Shown: piece by piece, positions 26,038 to 35,083 of the stretch
Layout: every line of letters begins with the position of its first letter
How positions within the stretch are numbered: position 1 is the stretch's first letter
NCBI GenBank assembly: GCA_963663025.1
Contig: OY760073.1
Coordinates: forward strand, 62,001-126,000
Length of the DNA: 64,000 nucleotides
Reading direction: 5' to 3'
Origin: JAGWBF01 sp963663025
GTDB taxonomy: Bacteria; Chloroflexota; Dehalococcoidia; Lucifugimonadales; JAGWBF01
The notes under the pieces: generated by a model
Databases searched by the model: none
Seen by the model: only the letters and a program-made list of their open reading frames with translations
Told to the model about the DNA's origin: nothing
Position numbers and translations under genes: made by a program

Positions 26038-26811
26038 ATGCCCTCCTTCGTACCTGGAGTCCTCTTGGCTGTTCTGCTCATCGCCGCAGCTGGCGCCTGC
26101 GCCTCTGAAGAGCAAGAGAGCATCCTCGTTTACACCGCCGCCAGCCTTGCCGACGTTGTGGGGGAGATAGCTGACGGGTACACAGAGGAGACGGGAGTGG
26201 GTGTGGAGCTCCACCTGGGAGGCTCGACAGCCTTGGCCCGACAGATCGTCAGGGGAGCGCCGGGCGATGTCTTCCTTTCGGCAGGAGGCGCTCCCTTGGA
26301 TGTTCTGGAAGCGTCGGGTCTGATCGACCCGGCCAGCCGCCGGGACATCCTGACCAACCGGCTTGTGCTGGTGGGCAAGCCATCCGTCGCTGAGGAGATG
26401 GGCATAACCTCCATCGATGACCTGCGCGAGGCCGATGGGGTGCGCGTCGCCATCGCCGACCCCGAACTGGCGCCGGCGGGGCAGTACGCCAGAGAGGCGC
26501 TGATGAGCTTGGGGCTGTGGGAAGGCCTGGAGCCGTCCATCCTTCCCAGCCCCCACATCCGGGCCGCCCTCAGCTATGTCGAAACTGGAAACGCCGATGT
26601 GGGGATCATCTATGTGACGGATCTCCATGCCGCCGACGAAGTGCAGGTGCTGGAGGAGATACCCGCCGATAGCCATTCCCCCATCATCTACCCCGCGGCG
26701 GCGCTGACCACGGGCAAGGGGGACGCTGCCTCCTCATTTGTCGATTACCTCGCTAGCGACGCCGCAAGCCGGATATTCCGGAGCCACGGCTTTACGCCCC
26801 TGACAAGATAG
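26038..26811 (+). CDS. modA: Molybdate ABC transporter substrate-binding lipoprotein
   Basis: 257 residues. Lipobox AAAGAC (Cys21) after a hydrophobic signal. The mature protein shows the ModA pattern: VYTAASLADVVGEIADGY, GGSTALARQIVRGAPGDVFLSA (oxyanion-binding Ser and Ala residues), and LSYVETGNADVGIIYVTD. It binds molybdate or tungstate outside the membrane for ModBC. First gene of a modA-modB-modC set; a separate promoter precedes modB. Confidence 0.92.
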   Translation: MPSFVPGVLLAVLLIAAAGACASEEQESILVYTAASLADVVGEIADGYTEETGVGVELHLGGSTALARQIVRGAPGDVFLSAGGAPLDVLEASGLIDPASRRDILTNRLVLVGKPSVAEEMGITSIDDLREADGVRVAIADPELAPAGQYAREALMSLGLWEGLEPSILPSPHIRAALSYVETGNADVGIIYVTDLHAADEVQVLEEIPADSHSPIIYPAAALTTGKGDAASSFVDYLASDAASRIFRSHGFTPLTR

Positions 26812-26864
26812 GGGCGCCAGGAACGGAGCCCGGCTTACGGCAAAGCCTCGCCGTCTTGTAGGAT

Positions 26865-26873
26865 TGCTATAAT
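26865..26873 (+). promoter_or_regulatory. Extended -10 promoter before modB
   Basis: TGC then TATAAT (26868-26873) lies 35 bp before the modB GTG. Its surroundings, TATAATTCCCGTC, closely match the element at 24773 (TATAATCCCGTC). No convincing -35. Confidence 0.5.
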
Positions 26874-26907
26874 TCCCGTCGAACACTTCATCGCGGGAGC
26901 GGCATAG

Positions 26908-27585
26908 GTGATCTCGGCTGAAGAACTGCAGGTTGTTGCCCTTTCCCTCCAAGTGGCGGCCGTGGGGACCCTCTTGGCCCTCCCTTTCGCCCTGTGGCTG
27001 GGGTGGTTTCTTGCCAAGTCGTCCCTGCCCGGGAAGGCTTTGCTGGACACCTTGGTGTCCTTCCCCCTGGTGCTGCCCCCGGTGGCGACGGGCTACGTTC
27101 TGCTCCTCATCATGGGCAGGGAAGGTCCGGTGGGTAAGGCCCTGCAGAGCTGGTTCGGGATCGACGTGGTGTTCACCTGGGTGGCGGCCGCCCTGGCGGC
27201 GGGCTTGGTGGCCATGCCCCTGATGGTCAGGGCCATAGAGGTTGCCATAGCGGGGGTGGACTCGCGCCTGGAGTTTGCTTCCCGCAGCCTGGGGGCCGGG
27301 CGTCTCTGGACTTTCTTCACCATCACGGCGCCCTTGGCCCGGCGAGGGATCATCGCTGCTGTGCTCCTGGGCTTTGCCAGGGGTTTGGGGGAGTTCGGAG
27401 CTACGATCGTGGTGGCGGGGAACATACCGGGGCGCACTCAGACCATACCCCTGTTTGTGTTCAACCGCATCCAGGTGGGCGACGATGCGGCCGCCGTCAG
27501 GCTCATAGTAGCGTCCATGTTGCTGGCCCTGCTGGCCCTGCTGGTGCACCAGCAGCTGGTGCGCCGTCAACCCGCCAAGTCTTGA
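26908..27585 (+). CDS. modB: Molybdate ABC transporter permease
   Basis: 225 residues, GTG start. About five or six membrane helices. The cytoplasmic EAA-loop region (SRSLGAGRLWTFFTITAPLARRGI, with the downstream Gly) that contacts the ATPase is clear, and RGLGEFGATIVVAGNIPGRTQT is the ModB signature. Works with ModA (26038) and ModC (27608); modC starts 22 bp downstream. Confidence 0.93.
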   Translation: MISAEELQVVALSLQVAAVGTLLALPFALWLGWFLAKSSLPGKALLDTLVSFPLVLPPVATGYVLLLIMGREGPVGKALQSWFGIDVVFTWVAAALAAGLVAMPLMVRAIEVAIAGVDSRLEFASRSLGAGRLWTFFTITAPLARRGIIAAVLLGFARGLGEFGATIVVAGNIPGRTQTIPLFVFNRIQVGDDAAAVRLIVASMLLALLALLVHQQLVRRQPAKS

Positions 27586-27607
27586 ATTAGGCAGGAGTTA
27601 GGGAGAG

Positions 27608-28696
27608 ATGGCCAATCCCTTCCTGGAAATAGCAGCAACCAAGAGATACTCGACCTTCGAGCTGAGGGTAGATGCTTCGGTGCCGCCGGGAATCACCGCC
27701 ATCTTTGGGCCATCGGGGAGCGGCAAGACGACTGTCCTTGACTGCATCGCAGGTCTGAAGCACCCCGAGGAGGGGGAGATAACCCTCAATGGGCGGGTGC
27801 TGACCTCCTCGACCCCAAAAGTGCGCCTGAAGCCCCAGGAGCGTCATCTAGGCTACATGTTCCAGGAAGGGCTGCTGTTCCCCCACTACAGTGTCATAGA
27901 CAACATCGTCTATGGCTATAAGCGCACCCCCCGGGAGAGGCGACGGATTCAGCCCGACCATCTGGTGGACCTCCTGGACATGGGAAGTCTTCTTGACCGC
28001 CGTCCTGCCAACCTCTCCTCGGGCGAGAGGCAGCGGGTAGCCCTCGCCAGGGCCCTGGCTACTTCCCCGGAGCTGCTTCTTCTCGATGAGCCCCTAAGCG
28101 CCCTGGATATGGGCCTGAAGGGCAGGATTCTGCGGTACCTGAAGGCGGCTCACAGGGAGTTGGCCATCCCCATGATTTACGTGTCCCACGCTATCTCCGA
28201 GGTCATGGCCATCGCGGATATGGTGTTGGTGCTCTCCCACGGCAAGCAGCTGGCCTTCGACCAGCCCCGCAAGGTGCTCCTAGAGCCCTACGTTCATTCG
28301 CTGGTGGGGTCCGGCAGCCTGGAAAACATGCTGGACGGCCAGGTAGAGGAGCACCTGCCGGGGAGCAGCCTGACCTCGGTCAGGTGCGGGGATGCCCTTC
28401 TCTGGCTTTCCGGCATCCCTGGGGAGATGGCCCCTGAGACTCCTATCTCCGTCGCCATTCCCGCCAGGGACATCATCGTGGCCCTGGACGCGCCCAGTCG
28501 CATGAGCGCCCGCAACATCCTTCCCGGCCGGGTGGAAAGCATCCACTCCATAGAGAGCAACGTGCTGGTCTACGCCGACGTAGGAACGACCATCATGGCG
28601 GAGATAACGCCCGAAGCCCTGGGGAACTTGGGCCTGCGGGAAGGACAGGACGTTTATCTGGTGATCAAGTCCACCTCCATCATCGCGCTGGACTGA
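27608..28696 (+). CDS. modC: Molybdate ABC transporter ATP-binding protein
   Basis: 362 residues. Walker A GPSGSGKT (34-41), ABC signature LSSGE (136-140), Walker B LLLLDEP (156-162). A C-terminal molybdate-binding TOBE domain (about 296-362; ARNILPGRVESIHSIESNV) matches ModC, which uses it for regulation by bound oxyanion. Molybdenum uptake fits an organism with molybdoenzymes, none of which is in this window. Confidence 0.92.
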   Translation: MANPFLEIAATKRYSTFELRVDASVPPGITAIFGPSGSGKTTVLDCIAGLKHPEEGEITLNGRVLTSSTPKVRLKPQERHLGYMFQEGLLFPHYSVIDNIVYGYKRTPRERRRIQPDHLVDLLDMGSLLDRRPANLSSGERQRVALARALATSPELLLLDEPLSALDMGLKGRILRYLKAAHRELAIPMIYVSHAISEVMAIADMVLVLSHGKQLAFDQPRKVLLEPYVHSLVGSGSLENMLDGQVEEHLPGSSLTSVRCGDALLWLSGIPGEMAPETPISVAIPARDIIVALDAPSRMSARNILPGRVESIHSIESNVLVYADVGTTIMAEITPEALGNLGLREGQDVYLVIKSTSIIALD

Positions 28697-28787
28697 CAGC
28701 CCCCCTCAGGGAAGCCTCTGAACTACTCTCCGGACAGGACACAGCGCGGCCTTGGGAGGGGCCATAGTTGGGAACATAATTTCACCT

Positions 28788-28834
28788 GTCCGTTCGACCT
28801 GAGCCTGTCCTGAGGCTCTCGAAGGGGAACGGAC
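28788..28834. repeat. Dispersed palindrome, GTCCGTTCG family
   Basis: 47-bp imperfect inverted repeat running from GTCCGTTCGACCTGAGC to CTCGAAGGGGAACGGAC. A long variant with an internal CCTGTCCTGAGG core, the same form as 52464-52523. Lies between convergent modC and the ketopantoate reductase gene, so it may also act as a bidirectional terminator. Confidence 0.8.
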
Positions 28835-28880
28835 AGCCGGGTCTAAGCTACGCCAAACGTTCCCCCAACAAGAGTATCTG

Positions 28881-29798
28881 TTACCGGTACCCGTCCTTGT
28901 GGACGACCAGCAGCGAGTAGAGGACATCGTTGACCGGGGTCGGGATGCCGTGCTCCCTGCCCAGGCGCACCACGGTGCCGTTCAGGGCCTCCAGCTCTAG
29001 GGGCCTCCTCAGCTCCAGGTCGGTGTGCATGGATGCGTGGAGGTCCTTGGCTGTTGACTCCATGTAGGCCATGATCTTGTCCACCACATCGTCGTCCAGG
29101 TTTACGCCCTCGGCCCGTCCCACCGCTTCGATCTCCCTCAGGCATGCAAGCACCATGGGCCTTGATTGAGGGTCTGCCAGCAGCGGGTCCATGGATGCCC
29201 TGGAGGTGCTGGTGACCCCGGCTAGGGTGGCGATGAAGACGAACTTGGTCCACAGGGCCTTGAGCACATCGTCGGCCAGCTCCGAGTTGATCTCGGCGGC
29301 GCAGAACGTCTCCTGGATGTCCAGGGCCCGCTGGGTCGAGGAGCCGTCGGATTCCCCGAACACGATGCGCACCACCTCCCCCACCTGCTCCACAACCCCC
29401 GGCTCAGCCACATGGGTCTCGATGTAGGCTGCCCCGGGGAGCACTCTCTCCACGCCGTAGGCCTTGCCCACCTCCTTGTACGCCTCCACGCCGTTCTGCA
29501 GGGTGATCACTGAGGTCGTACTGCCCATCAGGGGCGCCATGGAGGGTATGGCGGCCGCGTTCTGGTAGGTCTTCACCGTCAGGAAAGCCAGGTCTACGGG
29601 ACCCACGTCGGCGGGGTCGTCGGTAGCTTGTGCGGAAACTTTGAAGTTGCCCCAGTTGCTGCGCACCTCCAGGCCGTTCCTGCGAATAGCATCCAGGTGC
29701 TCGCCCCGGGCCAGCAGGGTCACCTCGTTGCCGGCCCTTGCCAGGAGCCCGCCGAAGTAGCCCCCAACCGCCCCTGCGCCTACGATAGCTATTCGCAT
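28881..29798 (-). CDS. panE: 2-dehydropantoate 2-reductase (ketopantoate reductase)
   Basis: 305 residues. NADPH-dependent reduction of ketopantoate to pantoate for CoA synthesis. GAGAVGGYFGG (7-17) binds NADPH; ITLQNGVEAYKEV and KALWTKFVFIATLAGVTSTSRA carry the conserved Asn and catalytic Lys segments. Paralogues in this family act on other 2-oxo acids, and no pantothenate gene is adjacent, so the substrate is probable rather than proven. Confidence 0.85.
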   Translation of the reverse strand: MRIAIVGAGAVGGYFGGLLARAGNEVTLLARGEHLDAIRRNGLEVRSNWGNFKVSAQATDDPADVGPVDLAFLTVKTYQNAAAIPSMAPLMGSTTSVITLQNGVEAYKEVGKAYGVERVLPGAAYIETHVAEPGVVEQVGEVVRIVFGESDGSSTQRALDIQETFCAAEINSELADDVLKALWTKFVFIATLAGVTSTSRASMDPLLADPQSRPMVLACLREIEAVGRAEGVNLDDDVVDKIMAYMESTAKDLHASMHTDLELRRPLELEALNGTVVRLGREHGIPTPVNDVLYSLLVVHKDGYR

Positions 29799-29950
29799 TC
29801 AGAACCTCCGGGGTAAGTGTGTTCCTAAGAGATGATCTGTCAGAAGAAGGAAGGCACAGCGGAGTTAGGCTACAGAACAGAAATCAAGTCGGTTAACATC
29901 ATGACCAACGTACAACCGCTGGGTTGATCATGAAAAGGCTCTTTCCGATC

Positions 29951-30205
29951 TTACGCCTTGGTGAAAACCCTATAACGAGATTCGCGCTGGTGAAAGATCT
30001 TTCCTTGCGCAATTAGGCCGCCCAAGACAGAGTAAGTCAACCAATCCTTTTGCCGGCCCAAGAAGTCTGAACGTAAGTGCAAGAGGTCTGCAATTTCCGA
30101 ATTGCGAAGGCCTCCTGGATTTTGGTCGAGCAATCTGAGGACTGCGTCCTCGATTTTCTTCAAGCCATCCTGAGCCTCTCTTAGCGCAGTTGGGTCGTCA
30201 TTCAT
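29951..30205 (-). CDS. Small winged-helix-like protein
   Basis: 84 residues. A helical N-terminus (REAQDGLKKIEDAVLRLLDQ) is followed by GLRNSEIADLLHLRSDFLGR, DWLTYSVLGGLIAQGKIFHQ and RESRYRVFTK, a helix-turn-helix plus beta-wing pattern as in restriction-system and transcription-factor winged helices. GGAG lies 11 bp before ATG. It starts 20 bp after the zinc-finger-like gene, so the two probably form an operon. AT-richer than neighbours. No family recognised. Confidence 0.6.
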   Translation of the reverse strand: MNDDPTALREAQDGLKKIEDAVLRLLDQNPGGLRNSEIADLLHLRSDFLGRQKDWLTYSVLGGLIAQGKIFHQRESRYRVFTKA

Positions 30206-30225
30206 TTGAGAGAGTTCTCCTTATT

Positions 30226-30462
30226 CTACCCAAATGCAATTGGGTCGAGATGATTTGTTTCCATGTGCGAGTCAATGCAATTGAAGCAGGCAATCATGTC
30301 ACAATCTTCCTCTTGGCATGCCTGCGTATCGTTATCACAGACCTCCCGCTGGCATAGGGTACAAGCATAGTTGTACCTCAGGTCAAGAGATACGCCGCAG
30401 TAGTGGCAATCTGGAACGGGAACCATTTCACTCCACATCAGAAGGGCCTCGGCAGATGTCAC
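30226..30462 (-). CDS. Small Cys-rich, probable zinc-binding protein
   Basis: 78 residues with nine Cys (19, 22, 34, 37, 42, 49, 54, 59, 62) and His66 and His71. CHYC, CTLC and CFNC pairs spaced this way suggest two zinc sites in a B-box, AN1 or RING-like cross-brace. Start GTG 30462 or ATG at residue 9 or 13. Probably co-transcribed with the winged-helix gene. Function unknown; such folds bind protein or nucleic acid. Confidence 0.55.
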   Translation of the reverse strand: MTSAEALLMWSEMVPVPDCHYCGVSLDLRYNYACTLCQREVCDNDTQACQEEDCDMIACFNCIDSHMETNHLDPIAFG

Positions 30463-30908
30463 CTAGAATCTCCATCCGAAACCTTTCCAAATGAGACACC
30501 TTGTGCTCGGCTGAAAACCCTGTCAATTTCACGGAATAGATCGGATCGGGAAAGCGGGGGCTTGCTGAAATGGTCCAGACGCCTTTCGCCCCGTTGCAGA
30601 ATAGTCATGGACTACCAGCGTGGTTTAAGAGTGTACAGGCAAGCACCAGTTATGCCAATCGCTTATCGACACGGCAATTCACCGATGCGTCAATAGGATT
30701 CCCTCGGGAGGCGTTCGGAAGTTCCATATCCAAACTTGCTCTTAAGCCTTGCGACCGCCGCTTTGCAGCCTGTTTCACGGATGGGGAAATGTGCAACATC
30801 TGCTGGGTTGAGGGCTAGGCAAGCCAGACCTTGCTATGCCCTAGGGCAGGCTGTAAGCTCTATGGATTCCAAAGCTGAAGCGTACCGGGACAGCCGCGAG
30901 GAGGTTAT
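30463..30908. other. Gene-free stretch, lower GC
   Basis: No convincing gene. Open frames here lack ribosome sites and recognisable composition. None of the dispersed palindromes that fill other gaps is present. It may be remnant sequence belonging with the AT-richer pair at 29951-30462. A GAGGAGG ribosome site at its right end serves the TPP enzyme. Confidence 0.5.
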
Positions 30909-32600
30909 ATGGCAAAGCTGACGGGGGGCCACGTGATGGTCAGGGCTCTCAAGCAGGAAGGCATCAAGAAGATATTCACTATCGTCGGCGACACCATCCT
31001 CCCTCTGGTGGATGCGATAGAGGATGAAGGCTTGGAGTTTATAGACACCAGGCACGAAGCGGCTGCTATGCACATGGCTGATGCTTGGTGCCGGGTCACG
31101 GGGGAACCGGCGGTAGCCCTGTTCACAGGAGGCCCCGGTTTCTCCAACGCCATATCCGCGCTGCCCAACATCTACACCTCCGAAAGCCCCGTGGTGTTCA
31201 TCACCGGGGCCGCCGAGCTGCCCGAAAAGGGGATGTACGCCTTCCAGGAGATCGACCAGGTGGAGATAGCCTCTCCCATGAGCAAGGGCTCGTGGCTGGT
31301 GCACGACCGCCAGCGCATCTCCGACTACGTGGCCACCGCCTTCCGTACCGCCATGGGGGGCCGGCCGGGACCAGTGCACCTGACCATCCCCATCGACGTG
31401 CAGGAAGCCGAATGCTCCGAGGACGACCTGCCCGAGTACACCCCCGGCCAGTACCGCAACCGGGGGCGGTCCCATGGCGACCCGGCTCTGGTGCGGGAGG
31501 CGGTGCAGATGCTGTCCTCGGCCAGCAAGCCCGTCATCATCGCTGCCAATGCAGCCCGCTACTCGGTGAGCAGCGAGGGCTTGCAGGACCTGGTGGAGGC
31601 CACGGGGATACCCGTCTTCACCGTGGAGCAGGCCAGGGGGCTGGTGTCAGACGACCACCCCCTATGCTTCGGCTATGCCGATGGCGCACTGAACGCCACC
31701 GCCCGGCGGTTCCGGGAAGCTGACACGGTCCTGCTGCTGGGGAAGCGTTTCGACCACCGCTACCGCTACGGCAAGCCCCCCTACTTCGACGGCGCCGCCA
31801 ACCTCATCCAGGTGGACCCCTCCCCAGCAGAGATCGGGAGGAACCGGGGGGTTTCCGTGGGCATAGTGGGCGACATCGGCGCGGTAGTAGAGCAGCTCAC
31901 CCAGGAGGCCGGGAAGGCAACGTGGTCCCCCCAGAAGCTGGCCCCCTGGGTCGATCAGCTTCGCCAGGACCGCCAAGCATGGAAGGATAACTTGGAGGCC
32001 AATGCATCCGACGAGCTTCCCCTGCACCCGATGAAGGTGTTCAAGGAGATCGAGCACCTGACCGATGATGACTCGTTCATCATCTTCGATGGGGGCGACT
32101 ACGCCCAGTGGGGACGGTCCTACCTGAGCGCACGGAAGACGGGCCACTGGATGCGCCTGGGTCCGCTGAGCCACCTGGGGTGCGGGCTCCCCTATGCCCT
32201 AGCGGCCAAGCTGGCCCAGCCTGACTCCAAGGTTTTTCTGTTCATTGGCGATGGCTCCATCGGGTTCTACGCCATGGAGTTCGACACCGCCGTCCGCCAC
32301 AACCTGCCCATCACCGTCGTCATGGGGAACGATTCGGCGTGGGGCATCGACAAGAACTTCCAGCTTGCCTACTACGGGCGGGCGGTGGCCACGGACCTGC
32401 GGTTCGTCGGCTACGAGAAGATTGTGGACACCCTGGGAGGCTATGGTGAGTACGTGGAGAGACCTCGGGACGTCGCGCCCGCCGTTGAGCGGGCCCTGGC
32501 TTCGGGAAGGCCGTCACTGGTGAACATCAGGATCCGCTCAGCCCAGAGCCCCCTCGCCGACGCCATGGTAGCCCGCCGCCTGAGTGCCAAAGCGGGGTAG
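30909..32600 (+). CDS. Thiamine-diphosphate-dependent enzyme (acetolactate synthase/oxalyl-CoA decarboxylase superfamily)
   Basis: 563 residues, three-domain layout. The N-terminal pyrimidine domain has the catalytic Glu in DTRHEAAAMHMADAW (residues about 46-60) and FTGGPGFSNAI. The C-terminal TPP/Mg2+ motif begins GDGSIGFYAMEF and ends in MGNDSAWG, matching GDG-x(~24)-NN-like spacing. No FAD-specific feature is clear. Closest in feel to oxalyl-CoA decarboxylase and related 2-oxo-acid enzymes; not a standard IlvB because no small-subunit gene follows. GAGGAGG precedes the start. Confidence 0.85.
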   Translation: MAKLTGGHVMVRALKQEGIKKIFTIVGDTILPLVDAIEDEGLEFIDTRHEAAAMHMADAWCRVTGEPAVALFTGGPGFSNAISALPNIYTSESPVVFITGAAELPEKGMYAFQEIDQVEIASPMSKGSWLVHDRQRISDYVATAFRTAMGGRPGPVHLTIPIDVQEAECSEDDLPEYTPGQYRNRGRSHGDPALVREAVQMLSSASKPVIIAANAARYSVSSEGLQDLVEATGIPVFTVEQARGLVSDDHPLCFGYADGALNATARRFREADTVLLLGKRFDHRYRYGKPPYFDGAANLIQVDPSPAEIGRNRGVSVGIVGDIGAVVEQLTQEAGKATWSPQKLAPWVDQLRQDRQAWKDNLEANASDELPLHPMKVFKEIEHLTDDDSFIIFDGGDYAQWGRSYLSARKTGHWMRLGPLSHLGCGLPYALAAKLAQPDSKVFLFIGDGSIGFYAMEFDTAVRHNLPITVVMGNDSAWGIDKNFQLAYYGRAVATDLRFVGYEKIVDTLGGYGEYVERPRDVAPAVERALASGRPSLVNIRIRSAQSPLADAMVARRLSAKAG

Positions 32601-32642
32601 GCGGGATCAGATTGGACTTAGCTTGGGCTATGAGGCTTGGAT

Positions 32643-33449
32643 ATGGGATTCAAAGAGAAGTATGCAGCCCTGGAAGAGAAGTTCCGTGCTCAAGTAGAGG
32701 AAGACCGAGTTAGACATGGAGTAGACAGCATATACGTCTCCAACCCGCGACCGGTCGGCCGCGTGGACTTTGTCCTTATTGCCATGGAGCCATCAATAGG
32801 GCGTCGGCCCAATTATCTAGATTCCTGTACGCCTCCCCAAGGCTTCTCGTGGCAGATTCCAGATTTCTTACTGCACTACTGCATCAGGAACTACCTTTGC
32901 AAGAGAGGCCAGACCTACCACATTACAGACTTGTCCAAGGGAGCTATGAAAACCCAGGACGCCCGAAGGGGATACAAGGAAAGGTACAAGCGTTGGTTTC
33001 CCCTCCTTACGGAGGAACTCAAGCTGGTAAACAAAGAGGAAGGAGAAACGCGCCTCATTGCCATTGGCAAGGTGGTGGGAGAGTTCCTGATGGATAAAGG
33101 GTTGTGCCCACGGACAGAGCGAGTCCTGCACCCCTCGCCAAATAATAATGGCCACCTGAACAAGGCCATCGGAGCTCTTGTGGACGAGTACCACGAATTC
33201 TGTGGTCATCTAAACATTGAACATTTCGAATCCACCATCGGCGAAGTGTTAAGGGAAACCCATAGAGACCTGGAGCTGACGGAGGAGCAAGTCGAAAAAG
33301 TGGTCCAATGGAGATTGAAAGAGCATCGGCACATTCCCAAGCTGATGGGGGCGGAGTCCTGGAAGGTGCTCATGTTCTACTATAGGAACAAGTTCGAGCG
33401 GTTGAAGGAGGATCCTGACATCGTATTGAACGTCGACAGCGTTCATTGA
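32643..33449 (+). CDS. Uracil-DNA-glycosylase-superfamily-like protein (tentative)
   Basis: 268 residues from ATG 32643. Not a recognised family, but two spaced segments look like UDG motifs: VDFVLIAMEPSIGRRP near residue 40 (motif A position) and RVLHPSPNNNGHLNKAI near 160 (the HPSP motif B), with LIAIGKVVGEFLMDKG between them as in the UDG core. A C-terminal helical region (about 185-268) is extra. Composition is AT-richer than both neighbours. The glycosylase idea is inference from motif pattern. Confidence 0.5.
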   Translation: MGFKEKYAALEEKFRAQVEEDRVRHGVDSIYVSNPRPVGRVDFVLIAMEPSIGRRPNYLDSCTPPQGFSWQIPDFLLHYCIRNYLCKRGQTYHITDLSKGAMKTQDARRGYKERYKRWFPLLTEELKLVNKEEGETRLIAIGKVVGEFLMDKGLCPRTERVLHPSPNNNGHLNKAIGALVDEYHEFCGHLNIEHFESTIGEVLRETHRDLELTEEQVEKVVQWRLKEHRHIPKLMGAESWKVLMFYYRNKFERLKEDPDIVLNVDSVH

Positions 33450-33652
33450 GGTCCAGGCTCCCTTAGACCTTTGCGACGATCATATAGACGTGCTGCTGGC
33501 ATGTCGCCCTTCCTGGGAATTGCTACCTGCGCTTAGCTTGACATTGGCGGGGCAGGTGGTCAGAATGGGCGGAGATGTTCCCTACCATGGCGGAAATGCA
33601 TCCGTCGCCAGTCTAAGGGACCGGCACCCATATCAGAAGGGGAGGTAGCAGC

Positions 33653-34924
33653 ATGCTGAAGATAGGCCACAAGGTAAAGCGCCCCGGCAGGAATCACGGT
33701 GACGACCCCATCGAAATCAACGTTCCCGAGGAGTTGGAAACGGTCCCGGGGGTCAACCAGAACCAGGCGGATGTGGACTTCTACAGCCGTGAGTATCCCC
33801 TCGAGAGCCAGAACATCGAGCTGACCGCCGACCGGGAGTGGGTGTGGACTGTCTACACCCATGAGGTGCTGGAAGACCGGAAGCAGCACGACCGGCTCAA
33901 CGGCCCCATCGTGGCCGCCGCCCTTAACACCGGCGAGATCGAGCCGACGGGCAAGGCCGACCCCGAGGTGGATGTGACCGACGCTATCAAGACCAGGGCC
34001 AGGGAGCTGGGCTTCGGTGAGGTCGGCATCACCAAGCTGGACCTTCGCTACATATTCAAGTACAAGAAGTCGTGGGCCAAGTTCCCCCACGCGATCTGTT
34101 TGGCATGGGAGCAGGACTACGAGCCCACCCAGACAGCCCCCAGCATCGAGGCTGAAGGCCCCCACTTCGGTGTTTACAGAACGATGGGCGCCGTAGCCCT
34201 AGACCTGGCCGACTACATTCGCACCCTGGGCTACTATGCCCAGGTGCACAGCCCCAACGACAACAGCGGCGCCTACATACCCATGTTTGTGGAAGCTGGG
34301 CTGGGCCAGCTGGGCGCCAACGGGCAGCTCCTGTCGCCCCACTTCGGCTCCAGGGCCAGGCTGATGCTCATCTCCACCGATGCCAAGGTCACCTATGACA
34401 AGCCCGTGGACTACGGCATGCACGCCTTCTGCAACATCTGCCAGATATGCGTCAACCGCTGTCCCGGCCGGGCCCTCATGCGCGACAAGGTTATGTGGAG
34501 GGGCGTGGAGAAGAACAAGCTCATCTACAAGCGCTGCCGTCCCGTCATGGCCCAGTACGAGGGATGCGCCGTTTGCATGAAGGTCTGCCCCATCCAGAGA
34601 TACGGAATGAAGCCTGTGTTGGACCACTACAACGAGACTGGACAGATCCTGGGCAAGGGCACCCACCTGCTGGAAGGCTTCAACCTGCGGGACAAGGGCT
34701 ACTATGGCCCCGGCGAGCTCCCTCACTTTGACAAGGAGTTCTTCGCCATCCCCCACGGTAAGTCCGAGGACATGGTGTTCGAGGAGTTCAAGGATAAGGT
34801 CTGCAAGGGCGAGATTCCTGAGGGTCCGGAAGGGGATGCCGAGCTGAGGCAGTTCAAGAGCAAGGTATCCCAGTATGTCACCCAGGGCGTCGTCGATATG
34901 ATGACCCCGCCCGAAGAGGCGTAG
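33653..34924 (+). CDS. Reductive-dehalogenase/QueG-like iron-sulfur protein
   Basis: 423 residues. Two 4Fe-4S sites are plain: FCNICQICVNRCPGRAL (CxxCxxCxxxCP) at about 263-279, and CAVCMKVCP at about 306-314 preceded by an extra Cys in KRCRPV. The middle part (FVEAGLGQLGANGQLLSPHFGSRAR) matches the cobalamin-binding core shared by epoxyqueuosine reductase and reductive dehalogenases. There is no twin-arginine signal, so it is cytoplasmic, unlike respiratory dehalogenases. An excellent GGGAGGT site precedes ATG. A stem-loop terminator follows at 34965. Confidence 0.8.
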   Translation: MLKIGHKVKRPGRNHGDDPIEINVPEELETVPGVNQNQADVDFYSREYPLESQNIELTADREWVWTVYTHEVLEDRKQHDRLNGPIVAAALNTGEIEPTGKADPEVDVTDAIKTRARELGFGEVGITKLDLRYIFKYKKSWAKFPHAICLAWEQDYEPTQTAPSIEAEGPHFGVYRTMGAVALDLADYIRTLGYYAQVHSPNDNSGAYIPMFVEAGLGQLGANGQLLSPHFGSRARLMLISTDAKVTYDKPVDYGMHAFCNICQICVNRCPGRALMRDKVMWRGVEKNKLIYKRCRPVMAQYEGCAVCMKVCPIQRYGMKPVLDHYNETGQILGKGTHLLEGFNLRDKGYYGPGELPHFDKEFFAIPHGKSEDMVFEEFKDKVCKGEIPEGPEGDAELRQFKSKVSQYVTQGVVDMMTPPEEA

Positions 34925-34964
34925 GGAAAGCCCGGCCCAGCCGGAAGATGAATTGGAGCAAGAA

Positions 34965-34999
34965 GGGGCGGGTCTGAAGACCCGCCCCTCTCTATTTTT
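34965..34999 (+). terminator. Rho-independent terminator after iron-sulfur gene
   Basis: 10-bp perfect GC stem GGGGCGGGTC / GACCCGCCCC (34965-34974 and 34979-34988), TGAA loop, then TTTTT at 34995-34999. Confidence 0.85.
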
Positions 35000-35083
35000 G
35001 GGAGAGGTGTGTCACCCTCACTCCCGACATTCACGCGAAAGTGGAGGTGTACGCCCCCCACCGCCGTTCTGAGGGATCGGGCT

